A stretch of 64,000 nucleotides of DNA from JAUWKC01 sp035529895 (GTDB lineage Bacteria > Planctomycetota > Phycisphaerae > Sedimentisphaerales > Anaerobacaceae), in assembly GCA_035529895.1 (NCBI GenBank), contig DATKVV010000024.1:54825-118824 (forward strand). Direction: 5' to 3'. Of this stretch, positions 26,013-35,581 are shown piece by piece; within the stretch, counting starts at the first letter, position 1, and each line of letters starts with the position of its first letter. The position numbers and the translations under genes are program-made. The notes below the pieces were generated by a model. The model was not told the origin of the DNA. It was given only the letters and a program-made list of their open reading frames with translations, and searched no databases.

Positions 26013-29000
26013 ATGACAATACACGATTACACACGGCGTCACTTGCCGACACTGGCGGTCATTGTGCCAACAGTGCTGACCCTGCTCGGATTGGCCTGCC
26101 ACCCAGCCGTCGGCGCCGACCGCAGAGAGATCGACCTTGCCGCCATCAAATCCCCCATCATTTTCAAAGGCGACGCCGTCACCGCCTACCGGGACCCTGC
26201 TGTCGTTTACCACGATGGTATCTTTTGGCTCTACTACACCTACATCCAGCACGACGAGTCGGGCCCTTACTGGCGCACCGCCCTGAGCAAAAGCCGCGAC
26301 CTTGTCCATTGGACGCGCCCCAAACCTCTGACGCCCGAGGACCGGAGCCTCAACTTCTGTGCGCCCGGCAACGTTATCCGATTCAAGAATGAGTGGGTAC
26401 TCTGTCTGCAGACCTATCCTACGCCTAACGGCGAAAAGTATGGCAACAACAACGCACGTGTCTGGATTATGAAAAGCAAGGACCTCGAAAACTGGGGCCC
26501 GCCCGAAATGCTCATGGTCAAAGGCCCGGATGTCCCGGTCGAAAAAATGGGGCGGTTGATAGATACTTATCTGATCGAAGACAAGGACCAGCCCGGCAAG
26601 TGGTGGTGTTTTTTCGATGACGACGCCGCCAATATGTCCTACTCGTGCGACCTGAAAACCTGGACCTACTTCAACCGTATCGAGGCGGGCGAGAATGTCT
26701 GTATCCTCGTCGATGGCGACGAGTATCTTATGTTCCATTCGCCCCGCAACGGCATCGGCATAAAGCGTTCCAAAGACCTCAAGACATGGCGAGATATTGG
26801 CGGCCCCACCCCGAAACACGCCGCCGGCCCCATCACCCTTGGACAGAAAGACTGGCCCTGGGCACAGGGGCGTCTAAGTGCCGGCTTTGTCCTGGATATG
26901 CGCGATTGTCCCGATATCGGCAAGTACCTTATGTTTTTCCACGGCAGCGGCCCGGAGGATGAGAGGACGATGTTCAGCACCTTTTGCAGTCTCGGCCTGG
27001 CCTGGAGCGACGACCTGGTCGACTGGGACTGGCCCGGAAAGGACCCCAGAGAAGACAACATAGCTCCCCTGAACCCTCCTTTTGACATGCCCCAGCTCAA
27101 GCCACCCGCGTTTCCCGACCGAACCTTTGATATTCGCGACCATGGCGCCGTCGGTGACGGACAGGCCCTTAATACCAAAGCCTTTGCCGCTGCCATCGCT
27201 GCCTGCGCTAAAACCGGCGGCGGCCGGGTGCTTGTGCCCACAGGAAACTGGCTGACCGGCCCGATTCACCTTAAGAGCGGCGTCAATCTGCACCTCGAAA
27301 AGGGCGCCGAAATACGCTTCAGCACAAATTTCGACGACTATCTGCCCGTTGTTTTCACCCGCTACGAAGGCATGGAGTGCTATAATTACTCTCCGCCCGT
27401 GTACGCCAAGGACTGCACCAATGTTGCCATCACCGGTACCGGCAGGCTCGACGGCCGGGGACATGCGTGGTGGCACCTCGCTAATCGCCAGAAGGATTCC
27501 ACAAAACGCCTCTACGAAATGACACGCAGCATCCCCCCAAAGGACCGCATCTTCGGCACCCGCGACGCGCCGTTGCGTCCTTCATTTATTCAGTTCGTAG
27601 AGTGCCGCAACGTCCTCGTCGAGGGCGTCACCGTCGGCAGCGGACCCATGTGGACCATCCACCCCGTTTACTGCGAAAACGTCATTGTGCGCAAAGTAAC
27701 CCTTAACACAAAAGGCCCGAACAACGACGGGGTCAACCCCGACTCCTGCAAGAACGTCCTCATCGAGCACTGCAACTTTGATACGAGCGACGATGCCATC
27801 GCCATCAAGTCGGGCCTTAACGAGGACGGCTGGCGCGTCGCCCGGCCCAGCGAAAACATCGTCGTCCGCCACTGCCGATTCGGCCTGGGGGCGCCCTGTG
27901 ACGGCGTCCTCTCCATCGGCAGCGACATGTCCGGCGATGTCCGAAATGTCTTTATCCACGACTGTTACTTTGACCGGACCGTTCGCGGCGTTCGCATCAA
28001 ATCAATGAGAGGCCGCGGAGGAACTGTAGAAAATATCTGGATTCAGGATATCACTGCCGACCAAATCGGCGGCGAACCTGTTCTGCTCAATACCTTCTAC
28101 CGCTCCTCTACCGTCCAGCCGTTTTCGGAAAAACCGCCCCTGTTCCGTAATATCCACATCAAGAACGTTAACTGCCGCCGAAGCCGAAACGCCTTGACCA
28201 TAAGGGGCCTGCCTGAAATGCCCATCGAGAATGTAACCATCGAGAATCTCTCTGTCGCCGCTGAAAACGGCCTGACTTGCTCCGACGCCGAAGGCGTCGA
28301 GCTGACCGGCACCGACATCAGACCTGACAAGAGCCCTGTCATGCTGTTGACAGATTGCAGGGACGTAACCATACGAAAAGCAGTCTGCACCCGCGGCACC
28401 GACGTTTTCCTTAAGCTTGAGGGCGATAAAACCCGCAATGTGCGCCTAAGTGACACGGACCTCTCAAAAGCCCGACACGACATTGTTTTGGGCGAGGGTG
28501 TGCCGCCCAGTGTTGTAGTTGGTAAGACTCAGCATCTTGCGAAAGAGCAGAGAATCGACTTTTCTGCCATCAAGTCACCCATTGTCCTCAAGGGGGACGC
28601 AGACCGGGCCTTTCGCGACCCTGCCGCCTCCTACCATGATGGCGTCTTCAGACTTTTTTACACCTATTGGCTCAAAGACGATAACGACGGCAAGAGATAC
28701 TCCTATACCGCCGTAAGCAAAAGCCGCGACCTCATTACCTGGACCGAGCCCAGAATCCTCACGCCAAAAGACTGGAACCTTAATTTCTCCAGCCCCGGCA
28801 ATGTTATCCGCTTCGGAAATGACTGGATTCTGTGCTTCCAGACCTATCCCACTCCCAAAGGCCAGAAGTATGGCAATAATGACTGCCGGCTCTGGATTAT
28901 GAGAAGTGCCGACCTTGAAAACTGGGGCCCGCCGGAGCTCCTTATGGTTAAAGGCCCAGACGTGCCGGTCGAAAGAATGGGCCGATTAATCGACCCATAC

Positions 29001-29456
29001 CTTGTAGAGGACAAAGACCGGCCCGGCAAGTGGTGGTGTTTCTTCGACGATAACGCCGCAAACATGTCCTGGTCATACGACCTCAAAACCTGGACCTACT
29101 TCAATCGAATCCCTTGCGGCGAAAATCCTTGTGTGCTTATCGATGACAATGAGTATCTTCTGTTCTATGACCCGAAGGATGAGGACCGCGGCGCCGGTAT
29201 GAAACGCTCACCTGACCTCGTACACTGGACGGATGTCGAGGAGCGAATCGCACTCGGCCAGAATGAGTGGCCCTGGGCGCCCGGGGGAATCGGCGCAGCC
29301 TTTGTCATCGACTTGCGCCGTGACCCGCGTGTCGGCAAGTACCTGATGTTTTTCCAGGCCGGCCCGGGCTTCAAGGAGAACGTCTCCATTGGCCTGGGCT
29401 GGAGCGACGACCTCAAAACCTGGGGTTGGCCCGGCAAGAATACCCAGTCACCGTGA
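26013..29456 (+). CDS. Three-module exported hydrolase: propeller, GH28, propeller
   Basis: 1147 residues. A signal peptide is followed by a five-bladed-propeller glycosidase-like module (about 35-345, RDPAVVYHDGIFWLYYTY, RTALSKSRDLVHWTRP). The central GH28 beta-helix (about 371-800) starts FDIRDHGAVGDGQALNTKAF. It keeps the polygalacturonase residues: an Asn/Asp pair in GVNPDSCKNVLIEHC near 574, the Asp pair in TSDDAIAIKSG near 592 and RIK in RGVRIKSMRGRGG near 661. A second propeller (846-1147) repeats the first closely (SAIKSPIVLKGDADRAFRDP; both contain GPDVPVE-MGRLID-YL). ATG 26013 follows AGGGG; the reading frame is open to 25785 but the signal peptide starts here. Probable target: galacturonate-containing polysaccharide. 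The propellers resemble GH43/GH32-type folds, but their activity is unproven. Confidence 0.85.
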   Translation: MTIHDYTRRHLPTLAVIVPTVLTLLGLACHPAVGADRREIDLAAIKSPIIFKGDAVTAYRDPAVVYHDGIFWLYYTYIQHDESGPYWRTALSKSRDLVHWTRPKPLTPEDRSLNFCAPGNVIRFKNEWVLCLQTYPTPNGEKYGNNNARVWIMKSKDLENWGPPEMLMVKGPDVPVEKMGRLIDTYLIEDKDQPGKWWCFFDDDAANMSYSCDLKTWTYFNRIEAGENVCILVDGDEYLMFHSPRNGIGIKRSKDLKTWRDIGGPTPKHAAGPITLGQKDWPWAQGRLSAGFVLDMRDCPDIGKYLMFFHGSGPEDERTMFSTFCSLGLAWSDDLVDWDWPGKDPREDNIAPLNPPFDMPQLKPPAFPDRTFDIRDHGAVGDGQALNTKAFAAAIAACAKTGGGRVLVPTGNWLTGPIHLKSGVNLHLEKGAEIRFSTNFDDYLPVVFTRYEGMECYNYSPPVYAKDCTNVAITGTGRLDGRGHAWWHLANRQKDSTKRLYEMTRSIPPKDRIFGTRDAPLRPSFIQFVECRNVLVEGVTVGSGPMWTIHPVYCENVIVRKVTLNTKGPNNDGVNPDSCKNVLIEHCNFDTSDDAIAIKSGLNEDGWRVARPSENIVVRHCRFGLGAPCDGVLSIGSDMSGDVRNVFIHDCYFDRTVRGVRIKSMRGRGGTVENIWIQDITADQIGGEPVLLNTFYRSSTVQPFSEKPPLFRNIHIKNVNCRRSRNALTIRGLPEMPIENVTIENLSVAAENGLTCSDAEGVELTGTDIRPDKSPVMLLTDCRDVTIRKAVCTRGTDVFLKLEGDKTRNVRLSDTDLSKARHDIVLGEGVPPSVVVGKTQHLAKEQRIDFSAIKSPIVLKGDADRAFRDPAASYHDGVFRLFYTYWLKDDNDGKRYSYTAVSKSRDLITWTEPRILTPKDWNLNFSSPGNVIRFGNDWILCFQTYPTPKGQKYGNNDCRLWIMRSADLENWGPPELLMVKGPDVPVERMGRLIDPYLVEDKDRPGKWWCFFDDNAANMSWSYDLKTWTYFNRIPCGENPCVLIDDNEYLLFYDPKDEDRGAGMKRSPDLVHWTDVEERIALGQNEWPWAPGGIGAAFVIDLRRDPRVGKYLMFFQAGPGFKENVSIGLGWSDDLKTWGWPGKNTQSP

Positions 29457-29516
29457 AGGCCATCGCTCGCCGCTGCCTTTGGTCAATCTCAGCTGCTCCT
29501 TCGCAAAAATAAGCGA

Positions 29517-29543
29517 GGCCCATGCTCGCAATCAGCATAGGCC
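29517..29543. other. Hairpin between convergent genes
   Basis: A 9-bp stem (GGCC, one mismatch, ATGCT) with a 7-nt loop lies between the stops of two convergent genes. On the minus strand it is followed, after TCGC, by TTATTTTT. It may end transcription of the LamG gene, but the T-run is displaced, so confidence is low. Confidence 0.35.
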
Positions 29544-29607
29544 CCGAATTTGGTAAAAAATCTGCAGTTCTGCTTATAAGCCTCTTGGTCTTACGTCGCA
29601 ACACCGA

Positions 29608-32586
29608 TTACGGCGTCGGCCAAATCGTCTCCTCCAGCCAGCCCGCTACCAGACAGGCATAATCCCTGAAGTTTACCGCCTTGGAGTTGATGGACTCCTG
29701 GTCGTAAAAATTGGCCCGCGAGTCCAGCGGGACATACAGATTGCTGCCGCCCGTAATAAGGTACGCTATTTCGGGTTGCGAGAGAGCATAGTTGTAAATT
29801 CTAAAATCATCCAGCAAACCTGTGTATGCACCTACCCAATGGGACGTACCGGTGCCGATGCGCGCAAGGTCCGACGGGAAATCCATTGTGCTGCTGCTGG
29901 CGCCTTGCGCCTTCAACCCGCCGTTGTGATATATCCGCAGGTACCCTTCGTCAACATCCTTGACAAACGCATAGTGGTTCCAGCCGCCTGACCAGTCTTG
30001 CTCGTCGACCGCATAGGAGATACTCTCGGCAGCGTCCCAGAACACCAACTGGCCGGCGACCCATGAGGTCCGTACACCCAGTATAGGAGCACCGCCGCGG
30101 ACGTTAAACAGGTCGTAGTTGCCGTTAGGCATTGTTGCCGGGTCATCCCAGTTCACCCACACCGAGATCGTTGCCCGATTCGTAATGTTGTCAAAGGCCG
30201 CGTCCGGTATCTCCAGACAGTAACCTGTGTCCGAATATCCTCTCGAAAATCTGATGCATCCGCCGTACTTGCCGCCCGATTCCCACAAAGCCTCAACCGC
30301 ACCGACGCGCTCGGTGTTAGTCACGGCGGTATAACCGTTGCCCGATGAATCCGTGGCGAAAGTGCCGGATGTTTCATCGAATTTGTAGTGGACTATGCAG
30401 GGGTCGGGTGCTTCCGGCACAATCGTAAAATCGTGGTCGAGCCAGTCCTCGGCCACTGCGTTGACGTCGGCAAAGTCCACGATGCAATTGTTGCTCAAAT
30501 CCAGTGCCGCAACCGTCGCTGAACGCCGGGAAAGAATGCATCTGCGTACATACAGCCGGATATCATCGAAATATACGACGCCCCAGCCGCCGAGCGTCGG
30601 ATGATTGTCCCTGTTACCGAAGCCGATGTACATCCTCTTTACAGCCGTCAAGGTGATTCCCGGGAAGTCTGTAAGAGCGATATTCCACTCATGCCACTCG
30701 GCCTTCTTGATGTCGTTCATATCCTCGTCGGCATAGTCGCCGTACTTAACCACCGCGTTACTGTCGGCGTCTCCGAGGGCCACATACATCTGCTCGGTCT
30801 CATTGGCATCGTTGTTAGGGTCCCCGTAGAAGTATAGCCCAAGCGTTTTCACCGCAAGGACAGTCCAGTCACACGGGTCAGAAAACGTTCGCTCGGTCTC
30901 AGAGTAATACGGCACATCCATGCCAAGGCCATCGTTGCTGTAACCACACAGCATGGACCTTTTCCCGCTGTGTACGGGATCGGCAGGGCTTGCTTCGGTA
31001 GTTCCAAGAGTAATCCCCGCGCCGTTAACGTAAATGAAGTACGGCGGGTAGTCCAGGACGCGTATGCCGTCAAGCCAAGTTGCGTTTATCAGATTGATGT
31101 AGGGATCATAAGACTCGAAATCTTCCACAGCAAGATAGCTCTGAACCGTAAAGCTCCAGAGTTGCCCTTCGGTGGTCATGATGTAACTGTTCTCGTCAAC
31201 CCGCCAGTAATAAGTCTTGCCTAATTCAAGAGGCGCGGGGTGATAATTGTTGGGCTCCTGGTTGTCGCTTACGAGGCTCAAGGCATCCGAATCCGTTCCG
31301 AAGTACACATCGTGCGAAGCGGCAAACGGTCCGGGTTTCCAGCTAAGGACCACATCCACAGGCAGACCTGTCGGGCCCGCGCTTACACGCGGGTCATAGG
31401 CGCTTCCGTCCCCAACCGCAAAATGCCAGACGTCCCCTTTCCACCTTTCGGAGACGCCAACCTCGTCAACCCTCCAGTAGAAAGTCGTATTAAACAAAAG
31501 CCCGCACGGATCATAGGTGTTGGTATCTACATTATAGTACTCCACATTAGGGTGGCTGGTGCTGGTTGCACTGTTGACATCGTAGAAGCTGGTGCCCAGG
31601 TACACATCGTGCGTAACCGCATACTCTCCGGGCCTCCAGAAAAGCTTCGCATTTGCCGCGACATCTTCGGCGCCGTCGTTCGGACTGGGGCCCCAGGCCG
31701 CACTCTTGCCGAGCTTTGCCGTAACGGTGGTCACATTGGTTCCCCCGTCATAGGAGTAAACTATGGTGCCCACACCGCCGTAGGCCACAAGCCAGCCGTT
31801 CGCAATGTATGTGTTCAGGTTGGACGACTTATCACCGTCCATTATCAATGTACCCTCCGTGATATCCATCAGTCCGTTAGCGTCTATCGTCAGGTCTCTG
31901 GCGATTATAGTACCGCCATAGAGGTTTAGCACACCGTGCTTCCTCGCTCCTTCATGGCTGGCTATTCTTATGCCCCCGCCGGCGTACGGCTCGGCCTTGG
32001 CGTTAATCATGCCCCCCGTCATGTGGACCGTGGCAGGACCTTCCACCGGGCTGTCGTCGCTATAGCCGTGTGGAATATAGAATCCACTGTTGATTGTTCC
32101 CCCGCTTAAATTAACCGTAGAGCCCGCAGCCAGGTAAATGTCATAGTTACAGTAGTTGTTAACCGTGCCGCCGCTCATATTGACTATTCCTACCCCGCAC
32201 GCGTCACGTACTTCCGGCCAGTGTGATCCTATTCGCCAGTACCTGTAGAAGTTGACACTGCCTCCGGTTATGGTAAGGACCTGCTCGTGAGGCTCGGTAC
32301 AAGGGTCATCTGGACCCGAATATGCTGGCCCCCTTAGCCTGTAGGCCCACGCGCCCGTGCCCTCGGTGATTAGAGGCCCTTGTATTGACCCGTCGATTTC
32401 CACATCCAGCAGGGGGTCTCTGGGCGGAACTTCCGAGGTAGTCCAGTTCCCCGGATTGTTCCACAGGTTGTCCGATGGGCTTGCGTTCGTCCAGAAAACG
32501 CCACTGTCAGGTCCATCCGCCCGAACGCTGTTGGCCGCACTCAGCCCTAAAGCAATCAAAAACAATAAGAAAAATCTTCTACACAT
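29608..32586 (-). CDS. Large exported LamG protein with dockerin-like segments
   Basis: 992 residues. After the signal peptide (FFLLFLIALGLSAANSVRA) comes a beta-helix-like region with repeated SGGTV/GGTI motifs (about 75-270), then two Fn3-like modules (THDVYLGTSFYDV, SHDVYFGTDSDAL), and a jelly-roll-like carbohydrate-binding region (AVEDFESYDPYI onward). A dockerin-like half-repeat follows (LDLSNNCIVDFADVNAVAED near 693), then a LamG domain (VHYKFDETSGTFATDSSGNG near 730), and a second half-repeat near the C-terminus (KAVNFRDYACLVAGWLEE). A strong AAGGAGG precedes the ATG. No catalytic domain is visible; a surface role in glycan binding is likely. Proteins of this build are characteristic of Phycisphaerae. 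Confidence 0.85.
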   Translation of the reverse strand: MCRRFFLLFLIALGLSAANSVRADGPDSGVFWTNASPSDNLWNNPGNWTTSEVPPRDPLLDVEIDGSIQGPLITEGTGAWAYRLRGPAYSGPDDPCTEPHEQVLTITGGSVNFYRYWRIGSHWPEVRDACGVGIVNMSGGTVNNYCNYDIYLAAGSTVNLSGGTINSGFYIPHGYSDDSPVEGPATVHMTGGMINAKAEPYAGGGIRIASHEGARKHGVLNLYGGTIIARDLTIDANGLMDITEGTLIMDGDKSSNLNTYIANGWLVAYGGVGTIVYSYDGGTNVTTVTAKLGKSAAWGPSPNDGAEDVAANAKLFWRPGEYAVTHDVYLGTSFYDVNSATSTSHPNVEYYNVDTNTYDPCGLLFNTTFYWRVDEVGVSERWKGDVWHFAVGDGSAYDPRVSAGPTGLPVDVVLSWKPGPFAASHDVYFGTDSDALSLVSDNQEPNNYHPAPLELGKTYYWRVDENSYIMTTEGQLWSFTVQSYLAVEDFESYDPYINLINATWLDGIRVLDYPPYFIYVNGAGITLGTTEASPADPVHSGKRSMLCGYSNDGLGMDVPYYSETERTFSDPCDWTVLAVKTLGLYFYGDPNNDANETEQMYVALGDADSNAVVKYGDYADEDMNDIKKAEWHEWNIALTDFPGITLTAVKRMYIGFGNRDNHPTLGGWGVVYFDDIRLYVRRCILSRRSATVAALDLSNNCIVDFADVNAVAEDWLDHDFTIVPEAPDPCIVHYKFDETSGTFATDSSGNGYTAVTNTERVGAVEALWESGGKYGGCIRFSRGYSDTGYCLEIPDAAFDNITNRATISVWVNWDDPATMPNGNYDLFNVRGGAPILGVRTSWVAGQLVFWDAAESISYAVDEQDWSGGWNHYAFVKDVDEGYLRIYHNGGLKAQGASSSTMDFPSDLARIGTGTSHWVGAYTGLLDDFRIYNYALSQPEIAYLITGGSNLYVPLDSRANFYDQESINSKAVNFRDYACLVAGWLEETIWPTP

Positions 32587-33178
32587 AATGGTCCTCCTTT
32601 TGAAAAAACGATAACCGTGTTTGCTTACTTAATATCTTTAACCGCCTTTTCGAAGGCAGTCTTCACACCATTCATATATCGCGGGCAACTCCTGGCGTGC
32701 ACAAATTGAAAAACCGCAAATCCAAAACGCCGCCTCCGATCTCCATTGGGTATGGGTTTCGCTCCTCAACTTTTTACCGAACCCCGGGGCACTTGTGAAG
32801 TCCGACATTATCAACTGTATTTATACCACACTGCCTCCCTTGGTGTCAATAACATTTTTTTTCTCAAACTTAGGGGGTTCTACCGTAAGCTTCTCCGCAG
32901 CAAGTCCTTGTGGCACCCAAAACAGGCATTTATTGCTTCCCCCCGTCAATAGGGGGTACGAAAGAAAGTTCAGTTCATCCGGAAGCGGTTGAGGTGACCG
33001 CAAAGCGTGGATTCTGCTCCCGACGGAAATTAGAGTCTCCGCTTTCAAGCATAGCTGTGAGAAATACGGGTTAGCGATAAGAGGGCTTGTATGTGCTTGC
33101 CGGTTTTGATACTTTACTCAAGTCAGGATGTTTTAGGCGTTTAGAAGGAAAATCTCACAAAATAGCAAGGAGGTGTGT
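32587..33178. other. Long divergent intergenic region
   Basis: 592 bases between the divergent LamG and PurF-like genes. It contains a CCCCC/GGGGG hairpin with a 7-nt loop (32940-32956) and two copies of AGGGGGT (about 32870 and 32951). No convincing riboswitch, tRNA or coding frame was found; small open frames lack ribosome-binding sites. Promoters for both genes must lie here, but I could not place them with confidence. Confidence 0.4.
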
Positions 33179-34666
33179 ATGAGCGGTATTTTTGGCGTGG
33201 TCTCCGAGCAAAATTGTGTAGAGACCCTTTTTTATGGCACAGACTATCATTCCCATCTCGGAACCGAATACGGAGGCATAGCGGTATTGGGAGAGCGTTT
33301 TGCCCGCCAGATACACAACTTGAGCCAGAGCCAGTTCAAGTCCAAGTTCTACGAGGATTATGGGCGAATGACCGGTAATAAGGGCATCGGTGTTATCAGC
33401 GACTATGACGAACAGCCTATTTATCTGAACTCAAAATTCGGACCTTTCTGTATAGTAACCAGCGGATTTGTCGACAACACTGACGAACTAACAGCAAAAC
33501 TGTTAAAAGAAGGAGTCTCTTTTAGCGAGGTAAGCAAAAGAACTGTCAATGCCACAGAGTTGATAGCAAAGTTAGTCAACCGGGGTAATGATTTGATAGA
33601 TGGCATACAGAAGATGTTTGATGCTATCGAAGGCTCCTGCTCGCTCTTATTGCTGAATAGGGATGGAATATATGCTGCAAGAGACAGGTTTGGATATACA
33701 CCCCTCATTGTTGGCAGGGGGGCACATGCCTGGGCGGTCACCAGTGAGACAAGTGCCTTTCCAAATAATGGTTTTGAGGCGGTAAAGCAGGTTGAACCGG
33801 GGGAGATATTGCTGATAAGTCAGGACGGCCTGGTGCGAAAGAGAGCGGGCAGAATAGATGTGAACCAAATATGTGCATTTCTCTGGATATATACTGGGTT
33901 TCCTGCTTCCAGCTATGAGGGGATAAACGTCGAAATAGTCAGGGAGAGATGCGGCCGGTGCCTTGCAAAACGCGATAAGGACATAGACGTTGATCTGGTC
34001 TGCGGGATTCCTGACTCCGGATTTGCTCACGGATTAGGTTACGCAATGGAGTCCGGCAAGCCGTTCAGACGCCCCCTTGTCAAATATACGCCCGGATATG
34101 GCAGAAGCTATACCCCGCCTTCACAGGACACCCGCGACCTCATCGCCAAGATGAAGCTCATCCCCATCAGGGAGGTGATTGAAGGCAACAGCATCGTGGT
34201 ATGTGAGGATTCAATAGTCAGGGGTACCCAGCTTAAGAACTTCGCTATAAAGAAACTCTGGGATTGCGGCGCAAGACAGATACATCTAAGACCGGCCTGT
34301 CCTCCTTTGATGTTCCCGTGCAGGTTTAATCTTTCGACCCGCTCTATCCACGAGCTGGCTGCGCGCAGGGCCATTCGCAGCCTGGAGGGCTGTGACCGGG
34401 AAGATGTGTCCGAATATATCGATCATGATTCTGAAAAATACGAAAAAATGGTGCGATGGATTGCCGGGGATTTAGGCGTCTCAACGCTCCGGTATCAGAC
34501 TTTGGATGATATGGTTGAGGCCATCGGCCGGCCTAAAGAAAAACTGTGTCTCTATTGCTGGACCGGTCAATGTCCACAGTCTGCGGCTACAAAACCAGCT
34601 ATAGATATAGTGGACGTAAAGAAACGATTCGCAAAGAAGCCGACAGAAACCGTTGCCGCTCTGTAG
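33179..34666 (+). CDS. PurF-like amidophosphoribosyltransferase with Ser at the nucleophile position
   Basis: 495 residues with the two PurF domains: an N-terminal class-II glutamine amidotransferase and a C-terminal phosphoribosyltransferase carrying the PRPP motif VVCEDSIVRGTQ near residue 345 (usual form V-D-D-S-I-V-R-G-T). A perfect AAGGAGG lies five bases before ATG 33179, so the protein begins MSGIFGVV; canonical PurF begins with Cys after Met. The nucleophile position is therefore Ser. The DYHSHLGTEYGGIAV segment places it in a PurF-paralog group I associate with Bacteroidetes-type genomes. C-terminal Cys pairs (ACPPLMFPC, LCLYCWTGQC) match the Fe-S/metal ligands of PurF. It may use ammonia, use Ser, or have another role. 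It stands alone, not in a pur operon. Confidence 0.85.
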   Translation: MSGIFGVVSEQNCVETLFYGTDYHSHLGTEYGGIAVLGERFARQIHNLSQSQFKSKFYEDYGRMTGNKGIGVISDYDEQPIYLNSKFGPFCIVTSGFVDNTDELTAKLLKEGVSFSEVSKRTVNATELIAKLVNRGNDLIDGIQKMFDAIEGSCSLLLLNRDGIYAARDRFGYTPLIVGRGAHAWAVTSETSAFPNNGFEAVKQVEPGEILLISQDGLVRKRAGRIDVNQICAFLWIYTGFPASSYEGINVEIVRERCGRCLAKRDKDIDVDLVCGIPDSGFAHGLGYAMESGKPFRRPLVKYTPGYGRSYTPPSQDTRDLIAKMKLIPIREVIEGNSIVVCEDSIVRGTQLKNFAIKKLWDCGARQIHLRPACPPLMFPCRFNLSTRSIHELAARRAIRSLEGCDREDVSEYIDHDSEKYEKMVRWIAGDLGVSTLRYQTLDDMVEAIGRPKEKLCLYCWTGQCPQSAATKPAIDIVDVKKRFAKKPTETVAAL

Positions 34667-34762
34667 TCTGACCGAGATGCTTGATTTGCCTGTTAACCTG
34701 CGAATTGCTCCTCCGTGAGCCTTTATCAGCCTGCTATTGTGGGTGTGGGTTGGGAGGCGGCC

Positions 34763-35242
34763 GTGAAACAGACAATCATCAAACTCGTTGTCTCTTTGGG
34801 CCTTACTTTCCTGGCCCCTATGGTTGGCTCCCTTTTTACCACCCGCCAGGCTGTCTCCAGCTGGTATGCGAATCTTAACAAGCCCTTTTTCACGCCGCCA
34901 GGGTGGGTCTTTGGCCCTGTCTGGACCCTGCTTTACGCCCTGATGGCGGTAGCGGCCTTTCTCGTCTGGCAAAAAGGCCTTAACAGCCCCGCTGTCAGAA
35001 TCGCCCTTACGCTTTTCGTTATCCAGCTTATTCTAAATGCCTTATGGACGCCGCTGTTCTTTGGTTTGAGAATGCCGCTGGTTGCTCTTATCGAGATCCT
35101 CATGCTCTGGGCCGCGATACTTGTGACTACTGTAGCCTTCGCTAAAGTCTCGGTCACCGCTTCGCTGTTGCTTGTGCCGTACTTACTGTGGACAAGCTTC
35201 GCAACGGTCTTAAACGCCGCGATATGGCTGATGAACCGTTGA
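34763..35242 (+). CDS. TspO/MBR-family membrane protein
   Basis: 159 residues with five predicted membrane helices and the TspO signature SSWYANLNKPFFTPPGWVFG followed by PVWTLLYALM. TspO proteins bind tetrapyrroles and cholesterol-like ligands in the outer or inner membrane and are linked to stress responses; the exact role here is unknown. GTG 34763 is chosen because GGGAGG precedes it by about 6 nt; an upstream GTG at 34715 would add 16 residues without a membrane motif. It lies between the PurF-like gene and the efflux regulator on the same strand. Confidence 0.9.
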   Translation: MKQTIIKLVVSLGLTFLAPMVGSLFTTRQAVSSWYANLNKPFFTPPGWVFGPVWTLLYALMAVAAFLVWQKGLNSPAVRIALTLFVIQLILNALWTPLFFGLRMPLVALIEILMLWAAILVTTVAFAKVSVTASLLLVPYLLWTSFATVLNAAIWLMNR

Positions 35243-35541
35243 GCAGCCGTGCTGTCGCCTATGAGCAGCGAGCCGCTGTAAGACGCTGTTCTCAAACCGC
35301 TTGCGCTTGTTTGGAACGTCCAGGTCGGGTTCTCATATTTCCTGTAACTGCCCGCTGCGCTGGCTCCCCCGGGGTATCATGCCGGACCGCTGCGCGTGTG
35401 CCGAAGAAGTTGGCGCCGAGAAGTACTCACGATCGCTCGCTGTTCCAGTGCGCAGCGGCAAGTGAAGTGCTTTGAGCGTAAGTATCTGTCGTAGAATTAG
35501 TTAGATTCAGCAAGAAAACAAGAAAAAAAATCTTGCTATGT
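35243..35541. other. Gap without recognised gene
   Basis: About 300 bases between tspO and the efflux promoter. The first two-thirds are GC-rich with no convincing frame or ribosome-binding site; the last 60 bases become AT-rich, leading into the promoter of the TetR gene. No terminator with a T-run was found after tspO. Confidence 0.45.
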
Positions 35542-35581
35542 TGAAACAAATGTTTTAAACTATCGTATGAAACGAATGTTT
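35542..35581 (+). promoter_or_regulatory. Promoter of the efflux regulator with two palindromic operators
   Basis: A TTGAAA (35542-35547) and TATGAA (35566-35571) separated by 18 nt form a plausible -35/-10. Two copies of AAACRAATGTTT lie across it: AAACAAATGTTT (35544-35555, a perfect 5+5 inverted repeat) and AAACGAATGTTT (35570-35581), 26 bp apart. This is the pattern of an autoregulated TetR operator, with the copies covering the -35 and -10. The ATG at 35567 therefore lies inside the promoter and is not used. Confidence 0.6.

Noticed and set aside
32868..32960. AGGGGGTTC-type segment resembling a ykkC-class riboswitch upstream of the PurF-like gene
   Set aside because: The diagnostic GGTCCGAGAG and ACGG segments are absent and no matching fold could be drawn.
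32990..33010. GACCGCAAAGC, resembling part of a c-di-GMP-I riboswitch
   Set aside because: The extra C breaks the GACGCAAAGC core and the upstream GGCAAACC and GAAA elements are missing.
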